From: Flavobacteriales bacterium
GTDB lineage: Bacteria; Bacteroidota; Bacteroidia; Flavobacteriales_F; PHOS-HE28
DNA length: 52,287 nucleotides
Assembly (NCBI GenBank): GCA_016713865.1
Contig: JADJOG010000028.1
Span: 1-52,287, forward strand
Direction of reading: 5' to 3'
Shown: positions 37,279 to 46,062 of the stretch, in pieces
Layout of the letters: every line of letters begins with the position of its first letter
Numbering within the stretch: position 1 is the first letter of the stretch
Program-made: the position numbers and the translations under genes
Notes under the pieces: model-generated
Database searches by the model: none
Seen by the model: the letters and a program-made list of their open reading frames with translations, nothing else
Told to the model about the DNA's origin: nothing

Positions 37279-38237
37279 GTGTTGGTTGATTCGGATGAAA
37301 CGGACCGGCGCAACTGTTTCAGCAGCGTGTATAACCGCAATGATCCGAACGCCTTGCGGAAGAGCACGCGTTGCTGTTCGCTGCTCAGGTGCTCATTCAC
37401 CAGCGCGAAGGCCGCACGGCGATCGTTGCAGCGCATGGTGAGCAGCGCGATCAGATGCCCCCATTCGTGCATGACGGATGGATGGCCTTGCGCGCGTGAG
37501 AACCACTTGGTCGTGAACCGGAGCATGCCCTTGAGCATGTGGGGCGCGTTCTTCGTGTTGTTGGTGGCATGCGTGCGGATGCCGACGAGGTCCTCTGCGA
37601 CAAGATCGATGCGGCCATGCTCCGCGATGCGCAGCCACATGTCGAAGTCCTCCATGGTGCGCAGCGATTCGTCGAATGGTCCAGCCAGGCTGAACGCCTC
37701 GCGCCGAATGAGCGCCGCGCTCGCGCTGCCCGTGATGCGATTGCGCTCCAAGAGTTGCTCGAACACCCGGCCGCGCAACGGTCGCGATTCGCGCAAAGGC
37801 GGACCATCCGTGGTCCGATCCTCCGTATCGATCCAATGCCCGTGGCAATACACCAGCAGCAGATCGGATCCGGCCTCATTGAACAAGCGCAATTGCTTCG
37901 CGAGCTTCTCCGCATGCCATAGGTCATCGGCATCCAAGAAGGCCACGTATGGCGAATCGCTTAAACGGAGCCCGTGATTGCGCGCGGCGTTCGGACCGGC
38001 GTTGGTCTGCTGCACGAGCACGATTTTGGTAGGGCCAGCGTGCTGGTCGCTCAGTAGTCGCACACGCTCAGCACTGCCATCAGTAGAACCATCGTCCACC
38101 ACGATGATGCGCCGAGGCGGCAGCGATTGCCCGAGCACGGAGCCGATGCTCCGTTCCACGAAGCGCTCGCCATTGTACAAGGGCATGATCACATCAACCG
38201 GTGCGGTCTCCTGCGGCATCGCGGCAAAGATGGACAA
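37275..38237 (-). CDS. Glycosyltransferase family 2
   Basis: 320 residues, GT-A fold. Standard motifs: PVDVIMPLYNGERFVERSI, RRIIVVDDGSTDGSAERV, NAGPNAARNHGL, YVAFLDADDLWHAEKLAKQ with the DADD metal site, and MEDFDMWLRIAEHG near the active-site base. A start at MPQETAPVD, six codons in, is equally possible. It lies 12 bases downstream of another GT2 gene and overlaps the next GT4 gene, so it is co-expressed with both. Confidence 0.92.
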   Translation of the reverse strand: MSIFAAMPQETAPVDVIMPLYNGERFVERSIGSVLGQSLPPRRIIVVDDGSTDGSAERVRLLSDQHAGPTKIVLVQQTNAGPNAARNHGLRLSDSPYVAFLDADDLWHAEKLAKQLRLFNEAGSDLLLVYCHGHWIDTEDRTTDGPPLRESRPLRGRVFEQLLERNRITGSASAALIRREAFSLAGPFDESLRTMEDFDMWLRIAEHGRIDLVAEDLVGIRTHATNNTKNAPHMLKGMLRFTTKWFSRAQGHPSVMHEWGHLIALLTMRCNDRRAAFALVNEHLSSEQQRVLFRKAFGSLRLYTLLKQLRRSVSSESTNT

Positions 38238-38249
38238 AGCCCTTTCGGG

Positions 38250-39067
38250 TCAACGCGAAGGCGCCAACGCGCGCAGAGCAAGCACGAGAAGCTCCTTCAG
38301 GATGCGATCAGCCACGCGGTGCAGCTGCGTCAGGTGCGGGATCAACCGGTAGCCGATCATCGCATGGTTCATGCGCTGGCGCGCTTCGCGCGCAGCGGCC
38401 GGGTCGGGCAGGCTCTTGTTGATGTGCGCATTGAGCAAGGCATGCACTTGCCTGAAGTGCTGCGGAGCAGATGCGCAGGCAGGTTGGCGGCACGGGTGTG
38501 AAGGATCATCCGGCTCCAGAGGTCGTGATCCTCGAAGATGGCCGGGTCGCTATCGTAGCCGCCGGTGCGCTGGAACAGGGCGCCACGCACCATCATGCTC
38601 GGGTGCACGAAAGGCGAATCGAAGAGCAGGGCATAACGAATGCGCGCATCATCGGTGGGGTGCTCCAATTCGCCGGTGCGGTTGCCGTGCTCATCTTCAA
38701 CGGTTGCCCACGTGCCCAGCATGCCGATGTCCGGATGCGCTTGCAGGAAGGCCACTTGCTGCGCGATGCGATCCGGATGCGACACATCATCGGCATCCAT
38801 GCGCGCGATGAATCCCCCGCGCGCTGCCGCGATGCCCGTATTCAGCGCGGCGGAGATCCCTTGATTGGCCTGCGTGATCACCGTGATCCGCGGATCGGTG
38901 AACGATGCGATGATGGCCGCGCTGCCATCGGTGCTGCCGTCGTTGATGAGGATGAACTCGAGGTCGGTGAAGCGCTGCTCAAGGATGCTGGTGATGGCCT
39001 CGCGCAGGAAACGCTCGGCGTTGAACACCGGCATCACCACGGAGACGAGCGGGGCGCTATCCGTCAT
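38250..39067 (-). CDS. Glycosyltransferase family 2 (one frameshift)
   Basis: About 272 residues when repaired. Start MTDSAPLVSVVMPVFNAERF at 39067, overlapping the upstream GT4 stop as ATGA. Motifs: EFILINDGSTDGSAAIIASF, NQGISAALNTGI, FIARMDADDVSHPDRIAQQ with the DxD site, and IFEDHDLWSRM. The frame breaks near 38455, after the HLLR motif. The next frame supplies FRQVHALLNAHINKSLPDP and a helical C-terminus ending ELLVLALRALAPSR at 38250. Without the repair the frame runs on to 38369 and ends in Arg/Ser-rich nonsense. Confidence 0.87.
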
Positions 39068-40248
39068 GGCTGTAGCAGGAGTTCGCGGTAGGCATCGAGG
39101 TAGCGCTGCGCGATGGCGCGCCAGGTGAAGCCGGCCTTCCATGCGGCTTTGCCAGATGCGCCCATGCGTGCGCGCAATGAAGCATCGCTGAGCAGTTCGG
39201 TGAGCATGCGCGCGCCTGCTCGAAGATCGGGCGTGATCAATCCGTTGGCTTCGCGCGTGCAGGGCACAATGCGGCCGCTGCCTCCCCAGCGCGCGATCTC
39301 CGCGCTGTTGCCCGCCTCCGATGAAAGGAAGGGGACACCGGCCGCCATGGCCTCGAAAAGGACGATCGGCGAGCATTCCATGCGGCTGGGGAAAAGGAAT
39401 GCGTCGGCTTGGCGCAAGGCTGCGACGGCTTGCTCGCGCGGCGGATCGAGGAAGAGGATGCGCTTGCCCTTCAGCTTGGCGCGCAACCTCATCCACGAGA
39501 AGCGCCAATGGCTGTTGAAGGCGCGCTCGAGAACGCTAATGCCATGACCGATGAGCGCGAGGACCGCCGTTCCGGTATCGGCCGCGATGAAGATCTCCAG
39601 CGCTTCGCGTTGTCCTTTGATGCCCGTGAAGCCCCCGATGTGCACGATCAACGCTTGTTGGCTCGCGATGCCATGCGCCTTGCGGAAATCGAAGGCGATG
39701 GGCCCTTCGAATTCCTCTTCGCTGGCACCGTTGGGGATGAGTGCCGTGCGCGTTATGCCATGCGTGCGGGCGAACACCGCATCCTGATAGCCTTCCGTGT
39801 GCAGCACATGCAGGTCCATGCGGGCCATCCATTGCGGCATCTGCCCATAGTAGCTGGACCATTGCGGATCGTGCAGGCCGGAGAAACCGGTTGGCACTAG
39901 CACTTTCCGACCCGGCAATCCGTCCAAGTGGGGCAATGCGGCATCGGTGGCCCATTGCTGCGCGGCGAAGAAGGTGATGATGTCGAAGCCGCCGGTGCGC
40001 AGCGCATGCAAGTAGCCTTCGACATCGCCGGTGATCCCGACACGCGCATTGCCGCGCACCTCGAAGCCGCGCACGCGAACACCTTGCATCACCCCATCTG
40101 GCCGTTGCGCATGCGCGCTCGTGAGCACCGTCACTTGGTGCCCTTGGCGCGCCATGCGTTCGCTCAATTGCCGCACCACTTCGGCCATGCCGCCGCCAGC
40201 AGGCGCGTAGCCTTCGACGCAATGCGCGATCCTCAGAGGGCGATCCAT
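39064..40248 (-). CDS. Glycosyltransferase family 4
   Basis: About 394 residues from MDRPLRIAHCVEGYAPAGGG. The Gly-rich loop GYAPAGGGMAEVVRQLSERM is characteristic. The linker region has RTALIPNGASEEEFEGP. The C-terminal domain has QQALIVHIGGFTGIKGQREA, RILFLDPPREQAVAALRQ, the donor-binding SRMECSPIVLFEAMAAGVPF, and NSAEIARWGGSG. Open frame upstream of 40248 lies over the fucosyltransferase gene and was excluded. It overlaps the fucosyltransferase stop by 16 bases. Confidence 0.92.
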   Translation of the reverse strand: MDRPLRIAHCVEGYAPAGGGMAEVVRQLSERMARQGHQVTVLTSAHAQRPDGVMQGVRVRGFEVRGNARVGITGDVEGYLHALRTGGFDIITFFAAQQWATDAALPHLDGLPGRKVLVPTGFSGLHDPQWSSYYGQMPQWMARMDLHVLHTEGYQDAVFARTHGITRTALIPNGASEEEFEGPIAFDFRKAHGIASQQALIVHIGGFTGIKGQREALEIFIAADTGTAVLALIGHGISVLERAFNSHWRFSWMRLRAKLKGKRILFLDPPREQAVAALRQADAFLFPSRMECSPIVLFEAMAAGVPFLSSEAGNSAEIARWGGSGRIVPCTREANGLITPDLRAGARMLTELLSDASLRARMGASGKAAWKAGFTWRAIAQRYLDAYRELLLQP

Positions 40249-41129
40249 GCTGCGGGCAATATGTCGTGAGCGGGCGCATCGATGCCCTTGTACCAGCGCT
40301 TGGGACCGATGACAACCTTGGTGAAGGATGGATTCAGCCAAGCGCCCCACCAGCTGTAACTGCTGTTGGCGATGATGTGGTGCGTGCAGCGGCTCATGAG
40401 GAAGAGGTCCCAATGGCTCGCATCGCCGGTGTTGTGATCAATGAAGTCGGCAGGCCTCGGCAGCTTCAGGTTGGCGCGCGCCCAAGCAGGGTCGTAGCTG
40501 AATACCACGAAGCGCTGCACATCGCATCGCGCGATGAGCGCTTCCGCTGCGCGCGCATAGTAGCCAGCGTCGCATATGCCATGCAGCGCGGCGGTCTGCG
40601 GGTCCGTCACGTAATCGCCGCGCCGCACATGCAGGCTGGCGCAGGGCTCGCTCGCGAAGCGCGCCATCAGTTCCGAATTGCGCGCATCCGGCGCATCGCG
40701 CGGCACGAACCATTGCGTGCGCAACTGTTCCGCGATCTCCGCGAAGTAGCCTTCGTTCTGCCAGAAGCCCTCGAGGTAGATCGGTGGCTTCAGCGCGGCC
40801 ACGCGCGCATCGAAGCCGGTGCCTTGCTCGCGGTAGCCATGCATCGGGAAACGTCCGGGCAGCAGCCTATGCAGATGCCGGTAGCCGCGCATGGTCCATG
40901 GCCTGCGCAGGGCGCGCACGAGCGATGCGGGCGCGAATGCGATGGGCGCGCGCAAGCGGTCCAGCTCGAAGGCACGCGGCGTCCACGTCATATCGTGCGG
41001 ACGATGGTCGAGGAATCCGCGATCGAGCAGCAAGGGCACTCCATGGCGTTGGGCCAATGCAGCGCCCGTGGCATACTGGAACAGCTGGTTGCCCAGTCCG
41101 CCCATGAGCCGGATCGCCACATGCGCCAT
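40233..41129 (-). CDS. Alpha-1,2-fucosyltransferase-like protein (GT11)
   Basis: 298 residues, the usual length. GT11 hallmarks: the N-terminal AIRLMGGLGNQLFQYATGAAL, the central ASLHVRRGDYVTDPQTAALH with the donor-binding HxRRxDY motif, FVVFSYDPAWARANL, and near the C-terminus MSRCTHHIIANSSYSWWGAW. It should transfer fucose from GDP-fucose in alpha-1,2 linkage, although some members use other donors. GDP-fucose synthesis genes are not in the window. It is part of the reverse operon. Confidence 0.93.
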   Translation of the reverse strand: MAHVAIRLMGGLGNQLFQYATGAALAQRHGVPLLLDRGFLDHRPHDMTWTPRAFELDRLRAPIAFAPASLVRALRRPWTMRGYRHLHRLLPGRFPMHGYREQGTGFDARVAALKPPIYLEGFWQNEGYFAEIAEQLRTQWFVPRDAPDARNSELMARFASEPCASLHVRRGDYVTDPQTAALHGICDAGYYARAAEALIARCDVQRFVVFSYDPAWARANLKLPRPADFIDHNTGDASHWDLFLMSRCTHHIIANSSYSWWGAWLNPSFTKVVIGPKRWYKGIDAPAHDILPAAWIAL

Positions 41130-41187
41130 GGACAGCGAAGAAAGAGCCCGCGCGGCAAAGGACAGCCATGCAACCGTGGCGAGGCCA

Positions 41188-41935
41188 TCATGCTCCTAGG
41201 CGCGGCTTGCGTGCGATGAGCACGCAATAGGGTGAGAGCGCCGCGCTTCCGGGCGTCCTGCGGCGCAGCCATGGGGTTGCCTTATTCAAGGCGCGCAGCA
41301 AGAGGCGCTGGAAGAAGTTCGGCGGGGGCGAATCGCTCCAGAAATCGAACTGCCCCATGTGGCCCTGCGTGAGCACCTCGAAGCCTTGCGCGCAGGATCC
41401 GCGCCCAGGCCTCGGGCTGCATGGCGCCCAGATGATGCCTGCGCAGGTTGGTGGCATCGAGCGCGCGATGGAGGAAGCGTTGCAGCCATCCGCGGAAGTT
41501 CGGTGTCTCCAGAACGAGCAGTCCGCCGGGGGCCACTAGCTCGCCATGCCGCTTAACCATGCCCTGCCAATCGTGGAAATGCTCGATGAAGCCGAAGGAG
41601 CACACCAGGTCGTAGCGGCGCTTGGCATCGTGCTTCAGGAAATCGGCGTGGCTGAATTCGCCGGTGCGCAGGCCCATGGTGTCGAGCGCGGGCTTCATGC
41701 GCTCGACGGCAGGTGTGAGGTCGATGCCGTGAACCACATAACCGAGCTTGCCGATCACCGATAGGTAGCGGCCGGGATAGCAGCCGATCTCCAAGGCGTG
41801 CTGCTCGCCTTGCGCTTTCGGCACGTGCTGCTCGAGCCATTCACGCACGGCATCGCCAGCGGGCGCCATGGTGGGCTTCATGGCCGCATAGCTCGCGTCC
41901 CAATAGGCTTGCTCCACCAAGGTCTGCTGGCTCAT
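41188..41935 (-). CDS. SAM-dependent methyltransferase (one frameshift)
   Basis: About 249 residues when repaired. Start MSQQTLVEQAYWDASYAAMK at 41935 overlaps the Wzt stop as ATGA. Class I methyltransferase motifs: ALEIGCYPGRYLSVIGKLG (motif I), VHGIDLTPAVERM (acidic loop), YDLVCSFGFIEHFHDWQGM, and GGLLVLETPNFRGWL. The frame changes near 41392 after WARILRA; the correct frame continues GFEVLTQGHMGQFDFWSDS to the end ARKPRLGA at 41188. It follows a Wzt with a C-terminal glycan-binding domain. A role in capping or decorating the exported glycan is a reasonable inference, by analogy with WbdD-type systems. Confidence 0.85.
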
Positions 41936-43125
41936 GCGTGCAAGGCGGTGCAGGTGGCTTGCGGCACCAGGATCACATCGGCGAGCCTGTTCTCCTCGTG
42001 GCCCTTGTTGCCGGGCGTCAGTTGCAGCGCGTTCTCGATCAAGGTGTCGTATGGCACATAGGCGTTCGGCTTCAGGCCGATGTCGAGCCGCACATCGTGA
42101 TCGATCAGGCCGGGGTTCACCACCTCGAAGCGCACACCGCGACTGGCGCCCGCGCTCGAATCGAACTGGCGCATGGTGTGGCTCTGCAAGGCGAAGAGCT
42201 TCTGGCCTTCCATGGTGTAGCAGGCGATATCGGCGTGCCAGCCCGGCGCGTAACGGCCGGGCTCCCAATGGATCTCGATCGCCATGGCGCTGCCGGCCAC
42301 CCATTCGCCCGAAGGATCCATGGGCGTGGCGGTCACCTTGATCCCTTTGTGCTCGGCGTTCTTGGCCAATCCGAAGTAGAGGGGGAGCACCTTCTCGGTG
42401 GGGCCATCGGCGCGCAGGCGGCCGCGATCGAGCAGGACGCAGCGATCGCAGAATGCGCGGATGGCGCCCATGTTGTGGCTCACGAAGAGGATGGTGCGAC
42501 CGGCACCGGTGCTGATCTCGCGCATCTTGCCCAGGCACTTGCGCTGGAAATCGGCATCGCCCACCGCCAGCACCTCATCAACCACCAATATCTCCGGCTC
42601 CAGGTGCGCGGCCACGGCGAAAGCAAGGCGCACGTACATGCCGCTGCTGTAGCGTTTCACCGGTGTATCGAGGAATTGCTCCACCTCGGCGAAGGCCACG
42701 ATCTCGTCGAACTTCGAGGCGATCTCCGCGCGGCTCATGCCCAGTATGGCGCCGTTGAGGAAGATGTTCTCGCGGCCGGTGAGCTCCGGATGGAAGCCGG
42801 TGCCCACTTCGAGCAAGCTGGCCACGCGGCCATCGATGGTCACGCGGCCGCTGCTCGGCGGAGTGATGCGGCTGAGGATCTTCAGCAAGGTGCTCTTGCC
42901 CGCGCCGTTGCGGCCAATGATGCCCACGCGGTCGCCGGCATTCACCGTGAAGCTCACATCGTCGAGCGCGCGGAACTCCTCGATGCTCTCCTGCGCCTTG
43001 CGCTGGAAGAGCCCTTTCACGCGATTCGCCATCACATCGCGCAGCGCCGTGTAGCGCTCCTGCTGCTGGTGGCGTAGCATGAATCGCTTGCCCAACTGCT
43101 CAACGGTGATGATCGGTGCGGCCAT
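41932..43125 (-). CDS. ABC transporter ATPase for polysaccharide export (Wzt-like, with C-terminal domain)
   Basis: About 397 residues. ATPase domain (about 1-245): Walker A GIIGRNGAGKSTLLKIL, the Q-loop region GTGFHPELTGRENIFLNG, signature RYSSGMYVRLAFAVAAHL, and Walker B ILVVDEVLAVGDADFQRK followed by FVSHNM. The remainder (about 265-397) is a beta-sandwich of the Wzt_C kind (MAIEIHWEPGRYAPGWHADI, VRFEVVNPGLIDHDVRLDIG), which in E. coli O8/O9a recognises the finished end of the O-antigen chain. Start MAAPIITVEQLGKRFML at 43125, two bases after the permease stop. Confidence 0.93.
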   Translation of the reverse strand: MAAPIITVEQLGKRFMLRHQQQERYTALRDVMANRVKGLFQRKAQESIEEFRALDDVSFTVNAGDRVGIIGRNGAGKSTLLKILSRITPPSSGRVTIDGRVASLLEVGTGFHPELTGRENIFLNGAILGMSRAEIASKFDEIVAFAEVEQFLDTPVKRYSSGMYVRLAFAVAAHLEPEILVVDEVLAVGDADFQRKCLGKMREISTGAGRTILFVSHNMGAIRAFCDRCVLLDRGRLRADGPTEKVLPLYFGLAKNAEHKGIKVTATPMDPSGEWVAGSAMAIEIHWEPGRYAPGWHADIACYTMEGQKLFALQSHTMRQFDSSAGASRGVRFEVVNPGLIDHDVRLDIGLKPNAYVPYDTLIENALQLTPGNKGHEENRLADVILVPQATCTALHA

Positions 43126-43127
43126 GG

Positions 43128-43970
43128 TCAGATCACATCGGCGAAGCCGCGTTCGGTCTTGCGGAAGTAAAGGATGCCGATGAGCAGCAGCAGCACGCTC
43201 ACAGCGCCGGAGAGCAGGAAGCCTTGCGCGTGCAATTCGGTGCGACCGCCCAGCAGGCACCAACGGAAGCCGTCGATCACGCCCACCATCGGATTCAGCT
43301 CGTACAGCCACTTCACGGCATCGGGGATGCGCGCGCTATCGCGGATATCGCTGCTGGTGAAGGCCACCGGACTCACGTACAGGCCGAACTGCACGATGAA
43401 GGGCACGATGTAGCGGAAGTCGCGGTACTTCACGTTCAGCGCGGCTATGAGCAGTCCGCTGCCCAGCGCGGCTACCAAGGCGAGCAGCAAGAAAGCCGGG
43501 AGAAGCAACAGGCGCGCGTCGGGCACGAAACGGTAGATGACCATGAGCGCGAGCACGAGCGCCAGCGCGATCACGAAATCGATCAGGCACACGATGATGG
43601 TGCTGGCCGGCACGATCATGCGCGGGAAATAGACCTTGGTGAGCAGGTTGCTGTTGCTGATCAAGCTATTGCTGGCCTCGCTGAAAGCGGTGCTGAAGAA
43701 TGTCCACGGCAAGGTGGCGGCGGCTACCAGCAGCAGGCGCGGCACATCGCCCGGCACCTGGCTCTCGAAGAGCCAGCCCAGGAAGGCCATGGTGCCCAGG
43801 GTGAGCAGCGGACGCAGCACGCTCCAGGCGATGCCGATGGCCGTTTGCTTGTAGCGCACCAGTATGTCGCGCCAGGCCAGGAAGCCGAAGAGCCCCCGGT
43901 AGGTCCACAGGTCGCGCCAATAATGGCGGTCGGCGCTGCCGGGCTCCAGTACGATGCGGTGCTTGCTCAT
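43128..43970 (-). CDS. ABC transporter permease for polysaccharide export (Wzm-like)
   Basis: 281 residues with six hydrophobic helices. Family segments: YRGLFGFLAWRDILVRYKQT, AIGIAWSVLRPLLTLGTMAF, the AFSEASNSLISNSNLLTKVYFPR coupling-helix region, and VKWLYELNPMVGVIDGFRW near the C-terminus. It forms the membrane channel with the ATPase encoded directly downstream. Start MSKHRIVLEPGSADRHYWRD at 43970; frame further upstream lies in the palindrome-bearing gap and was excluded. First gene of the reverse polysaccharide block. Confidence 0.93.
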   Translation of the reverse strand: MSKHRIVLEPGSADRHYWRDLWTYRGLFGFLAWRDILVRYKQTAIGIAWSVLRPLLTLGTMAFLGWLFESQVPGDVPRLLLVAAATLPWTFFSTAFSEASNSLISNSNLLTKVYFPRMIVPASTIIVCLIDFVIALALVLALMVIYRFVPDARLLLLPAFLLLALVAALGSGLLIAALNVKYRDFRYIVPFIVQFGLYVSPVAFTSSDIRDSARIPDAVKWLYELNPMVGVIDGFRWCLLGGRTELHAQGFLLSGAVSVLLLLIGILYFRKTERGFADVI

Positions 43971-44059
43971 GCGGCCGGGCGAAAGTACCGAACGGTCGTT
44001 CAGGAGGAGAGCGGTCACAGGTGGCCGTTGCTTGCGGATCAATGCCCAAGCATTCTTCT

Positions 44060-44087
44060 TCCACCTTTTGCTTCGCCAAAAGGTGGA
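44060..44087. repeat. Perfect palindromic hairpin in the 315-base gap upstream of wzm
   Basis: TCCACCTTTTG-CTTCGC-CAAAAGGTGGA is an 11-bp perfect inverted repeat with a 6-base loop. It lies in 43971-44285, where no gene was found. A similar palindrome (Ser/Pro-Phe-Gly-Glu-Ala-Lys when translated) is something I recall as recurrent between genes in this lineage, which would make it a REP-like element. It could also act as a terminator for the minus-strand DUF3667 gene. Confidence 0.6.
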
Positions 44088-44285
44088 GCCAAAAGGCGAC
44101 CACGATCCAAGCCGCGGTCCGGCTCGCACAGGCCCGCTGCACATGCTCCCGAGCCGGGCGCGGCCGCGCGGATCGTGGACGTCCACCGCACGCTGTACTT
44201 GAACCCACCGGCGGCTCTGGAACCCAATCGCGCGTTCTATGCTGTCACATGCATTCGATGCGATGCCAGCCCACGATCATGACCC

Positions 44286-45020
44286 TCACGCCATCACCCA
44301 CGCCGCGCCGATGGAGCCCATCACCAGCACCGTGAGGTAGAGCAGCAGCAGCGCGAAATACGCGAGCACTTGTCGGCCAGTGCTCTTGCGGAACGCGCGG
44401 CGCAGTGCGAGGTACACATAGGCCAAGGCCCATAGTGCGAGCACCGCGATTAGCACCTGGTTCACCGCGACCAGTTGCCAGCGCGCCAGCAGTCGCGATA
44501 CCACGCCGTAGCCGCCGAAGACCAGGAACACGAACGAATGGAAGTGCGCCGAGAAGATGAAGGGCTTCACGAAGGAGCCGCCCTTCTCGCGGTGCAGCAG
44601 GTGCACCAGCGCGGCGAAGAGCGGGAGGAAGAGGAAGAAGAGCTTGGGCAGCACCGATGCGAAGAAGTTGTCCCAGAAGAGTTGCTCGCGAAGCAGCTCA
44701 TCCTCGCCATCGAGTGCGGCCGCCTTGCCCCAGCCCACCACCAGGAAGAAGAGCACGCTCAGGAAGATGAAGAGGCGCACCGGCGGTATGTAGCGCTGCC
44801 GCCTGCCGCGCATGTACTCCAAGGTGAGCTCGCCCGGCTTCAGGAGCAGCGGCTTCAGGCTGCGCGTGATCTTGCTGTCGAAGGTGAAGTAGTCGCCGAG
44901 GAACTGGTGCAGGAAGGCCTTGAAGGTGTTGTCGCCAACAGCTGCTTGGCCGCACGCCGCGCAATAGGCCGCATCGGCTTGCATCGGGTGCTCGCAATTG
45001 GGGCAAGTGGCGGCGGGCAT
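44286..45020 (-). CDS. DUF3667 family membrane protein
   Basis: 244 residues. An N-terminal zinc ribbon (CPNCEHPMQADAAYCAACGQ, two CxxC pairs) is followed by the family signature around FLHQFLGDYFTFDSKITRS and LLLKPGELTLEYMRGRRQRY, then about five helices (LFIFLSVLFFLVVGWG, LFFLFLPLFAALVHLLH, SFVFLVFGGYGV). This order is characteristic of DUF3667 in Bacteroidota. Function is unknown. It is divergent from the small secreted protein gene downstream on the map. Confidence 0.88.
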   Translation of the reverse strand: MPAATCPNCEHPMQADAAYCAACGQAAVGDNTFKAFLHQFLGDYFTFDSKITRSLKPLLLKPGELTLEYMRGRRQRYIPPVRLFIFLSVLFFLVVGWGKAAALDGEDELLREQLFWDNFFASVLPKLFFLFLPLFAALVHLLHREKGGSFVKPFIFSAHFHSFVFLVFGGYGVVSRLLARWQLVAVNQVLIAVLALWALAYVYLALRRAFRKSTGRQVLAYFALLLLYLTVLVMGSIGAAWVMA

Positions 45021-45119
45021 CGGGAGCCAATGTTACTTCCGGCGGGGCAAACCGTCACACAGTCGAACCCCACGCAGCCGCGTCCGAGACGGCACAGACT
45101 CGCTGCACATTCGCCGGGC

Positions 45120-45470
45120 ATGGCAGTGCAGCAGGGTTCGGTAGTTGTGGCGCGATGCGCGATGCTGGCGCTCGCCTTCATTATCGCTCAGGCGCTGCAC
45201 GCGCAAACGCCAGTAGCGGGCGCGCCACCGAAACCAGCCGCCACCGCCAAGCCCGCAACCGAGCCGCCGCCAACCAAGACCATGGATACCGGCGAGAGCA
45301 TCGGCTTCATGGGCAAGTCGCTCTGGTTCGAGGTGCGGCGCCGACTGAACCTCACCACCGAAGAGGAGGAGAAGAAGCACAAGGAGGAAACCAAGCAGGT
45401 GAAACTGAAGGTGGGCGGACTGCGCGTTGAGAAGAGCGCTGAAGGGCCGGCGGCTGAACTGAAACGCTAG
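45120..45470 (+). CDS. Small secreted hypothetical protein
   Basis: 116 residues. Signal peptide CAMLALAFIIAQALHAQ, a Pro/Ala/Thr-rich linker, and a C-terminal charged helix (ESIGFMGKSLWFEVRRRLNL, then a run of Glu and Lys). No family was recognised. Start ATG 45120 was chosen because the signal peptide follows; open frame further upstream overlaps the divergent DUF3667 gene and was excluded. Confidence 0.6.
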   Translation: MAVQQGSVVVARCAMLALAFIIAQALHAQTPVAGAPPKPAATAKPATEPPPTKTMDTGESIGFMGKSLWFEVRRRLNLTTEEEEKKHKEETKQVKLKVGGLRVEKSAEGPAAELKR

Positions 45471-45501
45471 GGGAGGAGCCGGGCAAATTATCCTTCACGG
45501 G

Positions 45502-45915
45502 TTGGCGCGCACCTGTGAAAAATACGTCCCGCCCACCTGTGAAAACTACGTTAGTGAATGCGTCCGGCACGCCCTCCTTTGGTTGGTGCAGCGCACCCGG
45601 GCCCATACCCCAACCGAAGCGCCCCAACTGAGCGACCGCCAATTGGAGTGCATACAGGTGCTCTGCGGCAACCCGGAGCCCACCGTTGAGCAGGCCGCCG
45701 ATATCATGGGCCTCAGCGTGAACACCGTGCTCACCCACCGCCGCCACGTGTACCAGAAGCTGGGTGTGCATTGCCGCCTCGATCTCTACCACCGCGCCCG
45801 CGACCTCGGGCTGCTGGTGTGCTCGTGCTGCAAGAAGAGGCACGATGGACAGAAGGAGAGTGGAGGTGAGGAAGAGGAGGGCGTGGAGCTGGGCGGGAAT
45901 AGGGGAGGTGGTTGA
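45502..45915 (+). CDS. LuxR-type HTH regulator (start uncertain)
   Basis: The core is a LuxR/FixJ DNA-binding domain: LSDRQLECIQVLCGNPEPTV, EQAADIMGLSVNTVLTHRRH (the recognition helix), and VYQKLGVHCRLDLYHRARDL. There is no receiver or ligand-binding domain, so it is a stand-alone DNA-binding protein or a piece of a larger one. A short cysteine-containing tail (LLVCSCCKKRHDGQ) and a Glu/Gly-rich end follow. TTG 45502 gives 137 residues, but the direct repeats there make a start at 45583-45586 more likely (about 110 residues). It lies upstream of, and convergent to, hsdR, so it may or may not control the restriction operon. Confidence 0.7.
   Translation: MARTCEKYVPPTCENYVSECVRHALLWLVQRTRAHTPTEAPQLSDRQLECIQVLCGNPEPTVEQAADIMGLSVNTVLTHRRHVYQKLGVHCRLDLYHRARDLGLLVCSCCKKRHDGQKESGGEEEEGVELGGNRGGG
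45510..45551 (+). repeat. Pair of 18-bp direct repeats at the LuxR-type gene start
   Basis: CACCTGTGAAAAATACGT at 45510-45527 and CACCTGTGAAAACTACGT at 45534-45551 differ at one base and are 24 bases apart. They lie at the very start of the regulator frame, where no ATG exists. They could be an operator bound by the regulator itself, with translation starting downstream at TTG 45583 or GTG 45586, or simply a repeated eight-codon unit. Confidence 0.65.
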
Positions 45916-46062
45916 CTGATTAGTACAGTAGATGCGCAGGAGCTCTGAATATTGGAGTCGCTGAAACTGAAGCAGGGCAAACAAGCTCTAGATTGGGAGG
46001 ATGCTGAACTTAAGGAACGGAGCCACAGGCAACGCTCAGCTCAAGTGGGGGGCTATTGGGCA

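Noticed and set aside
43966..44202. Short frames across the 44.06-kb palindrome
   Set aside because: They arise from the palindrome and GC-rich flanks; none has a start signal or family.
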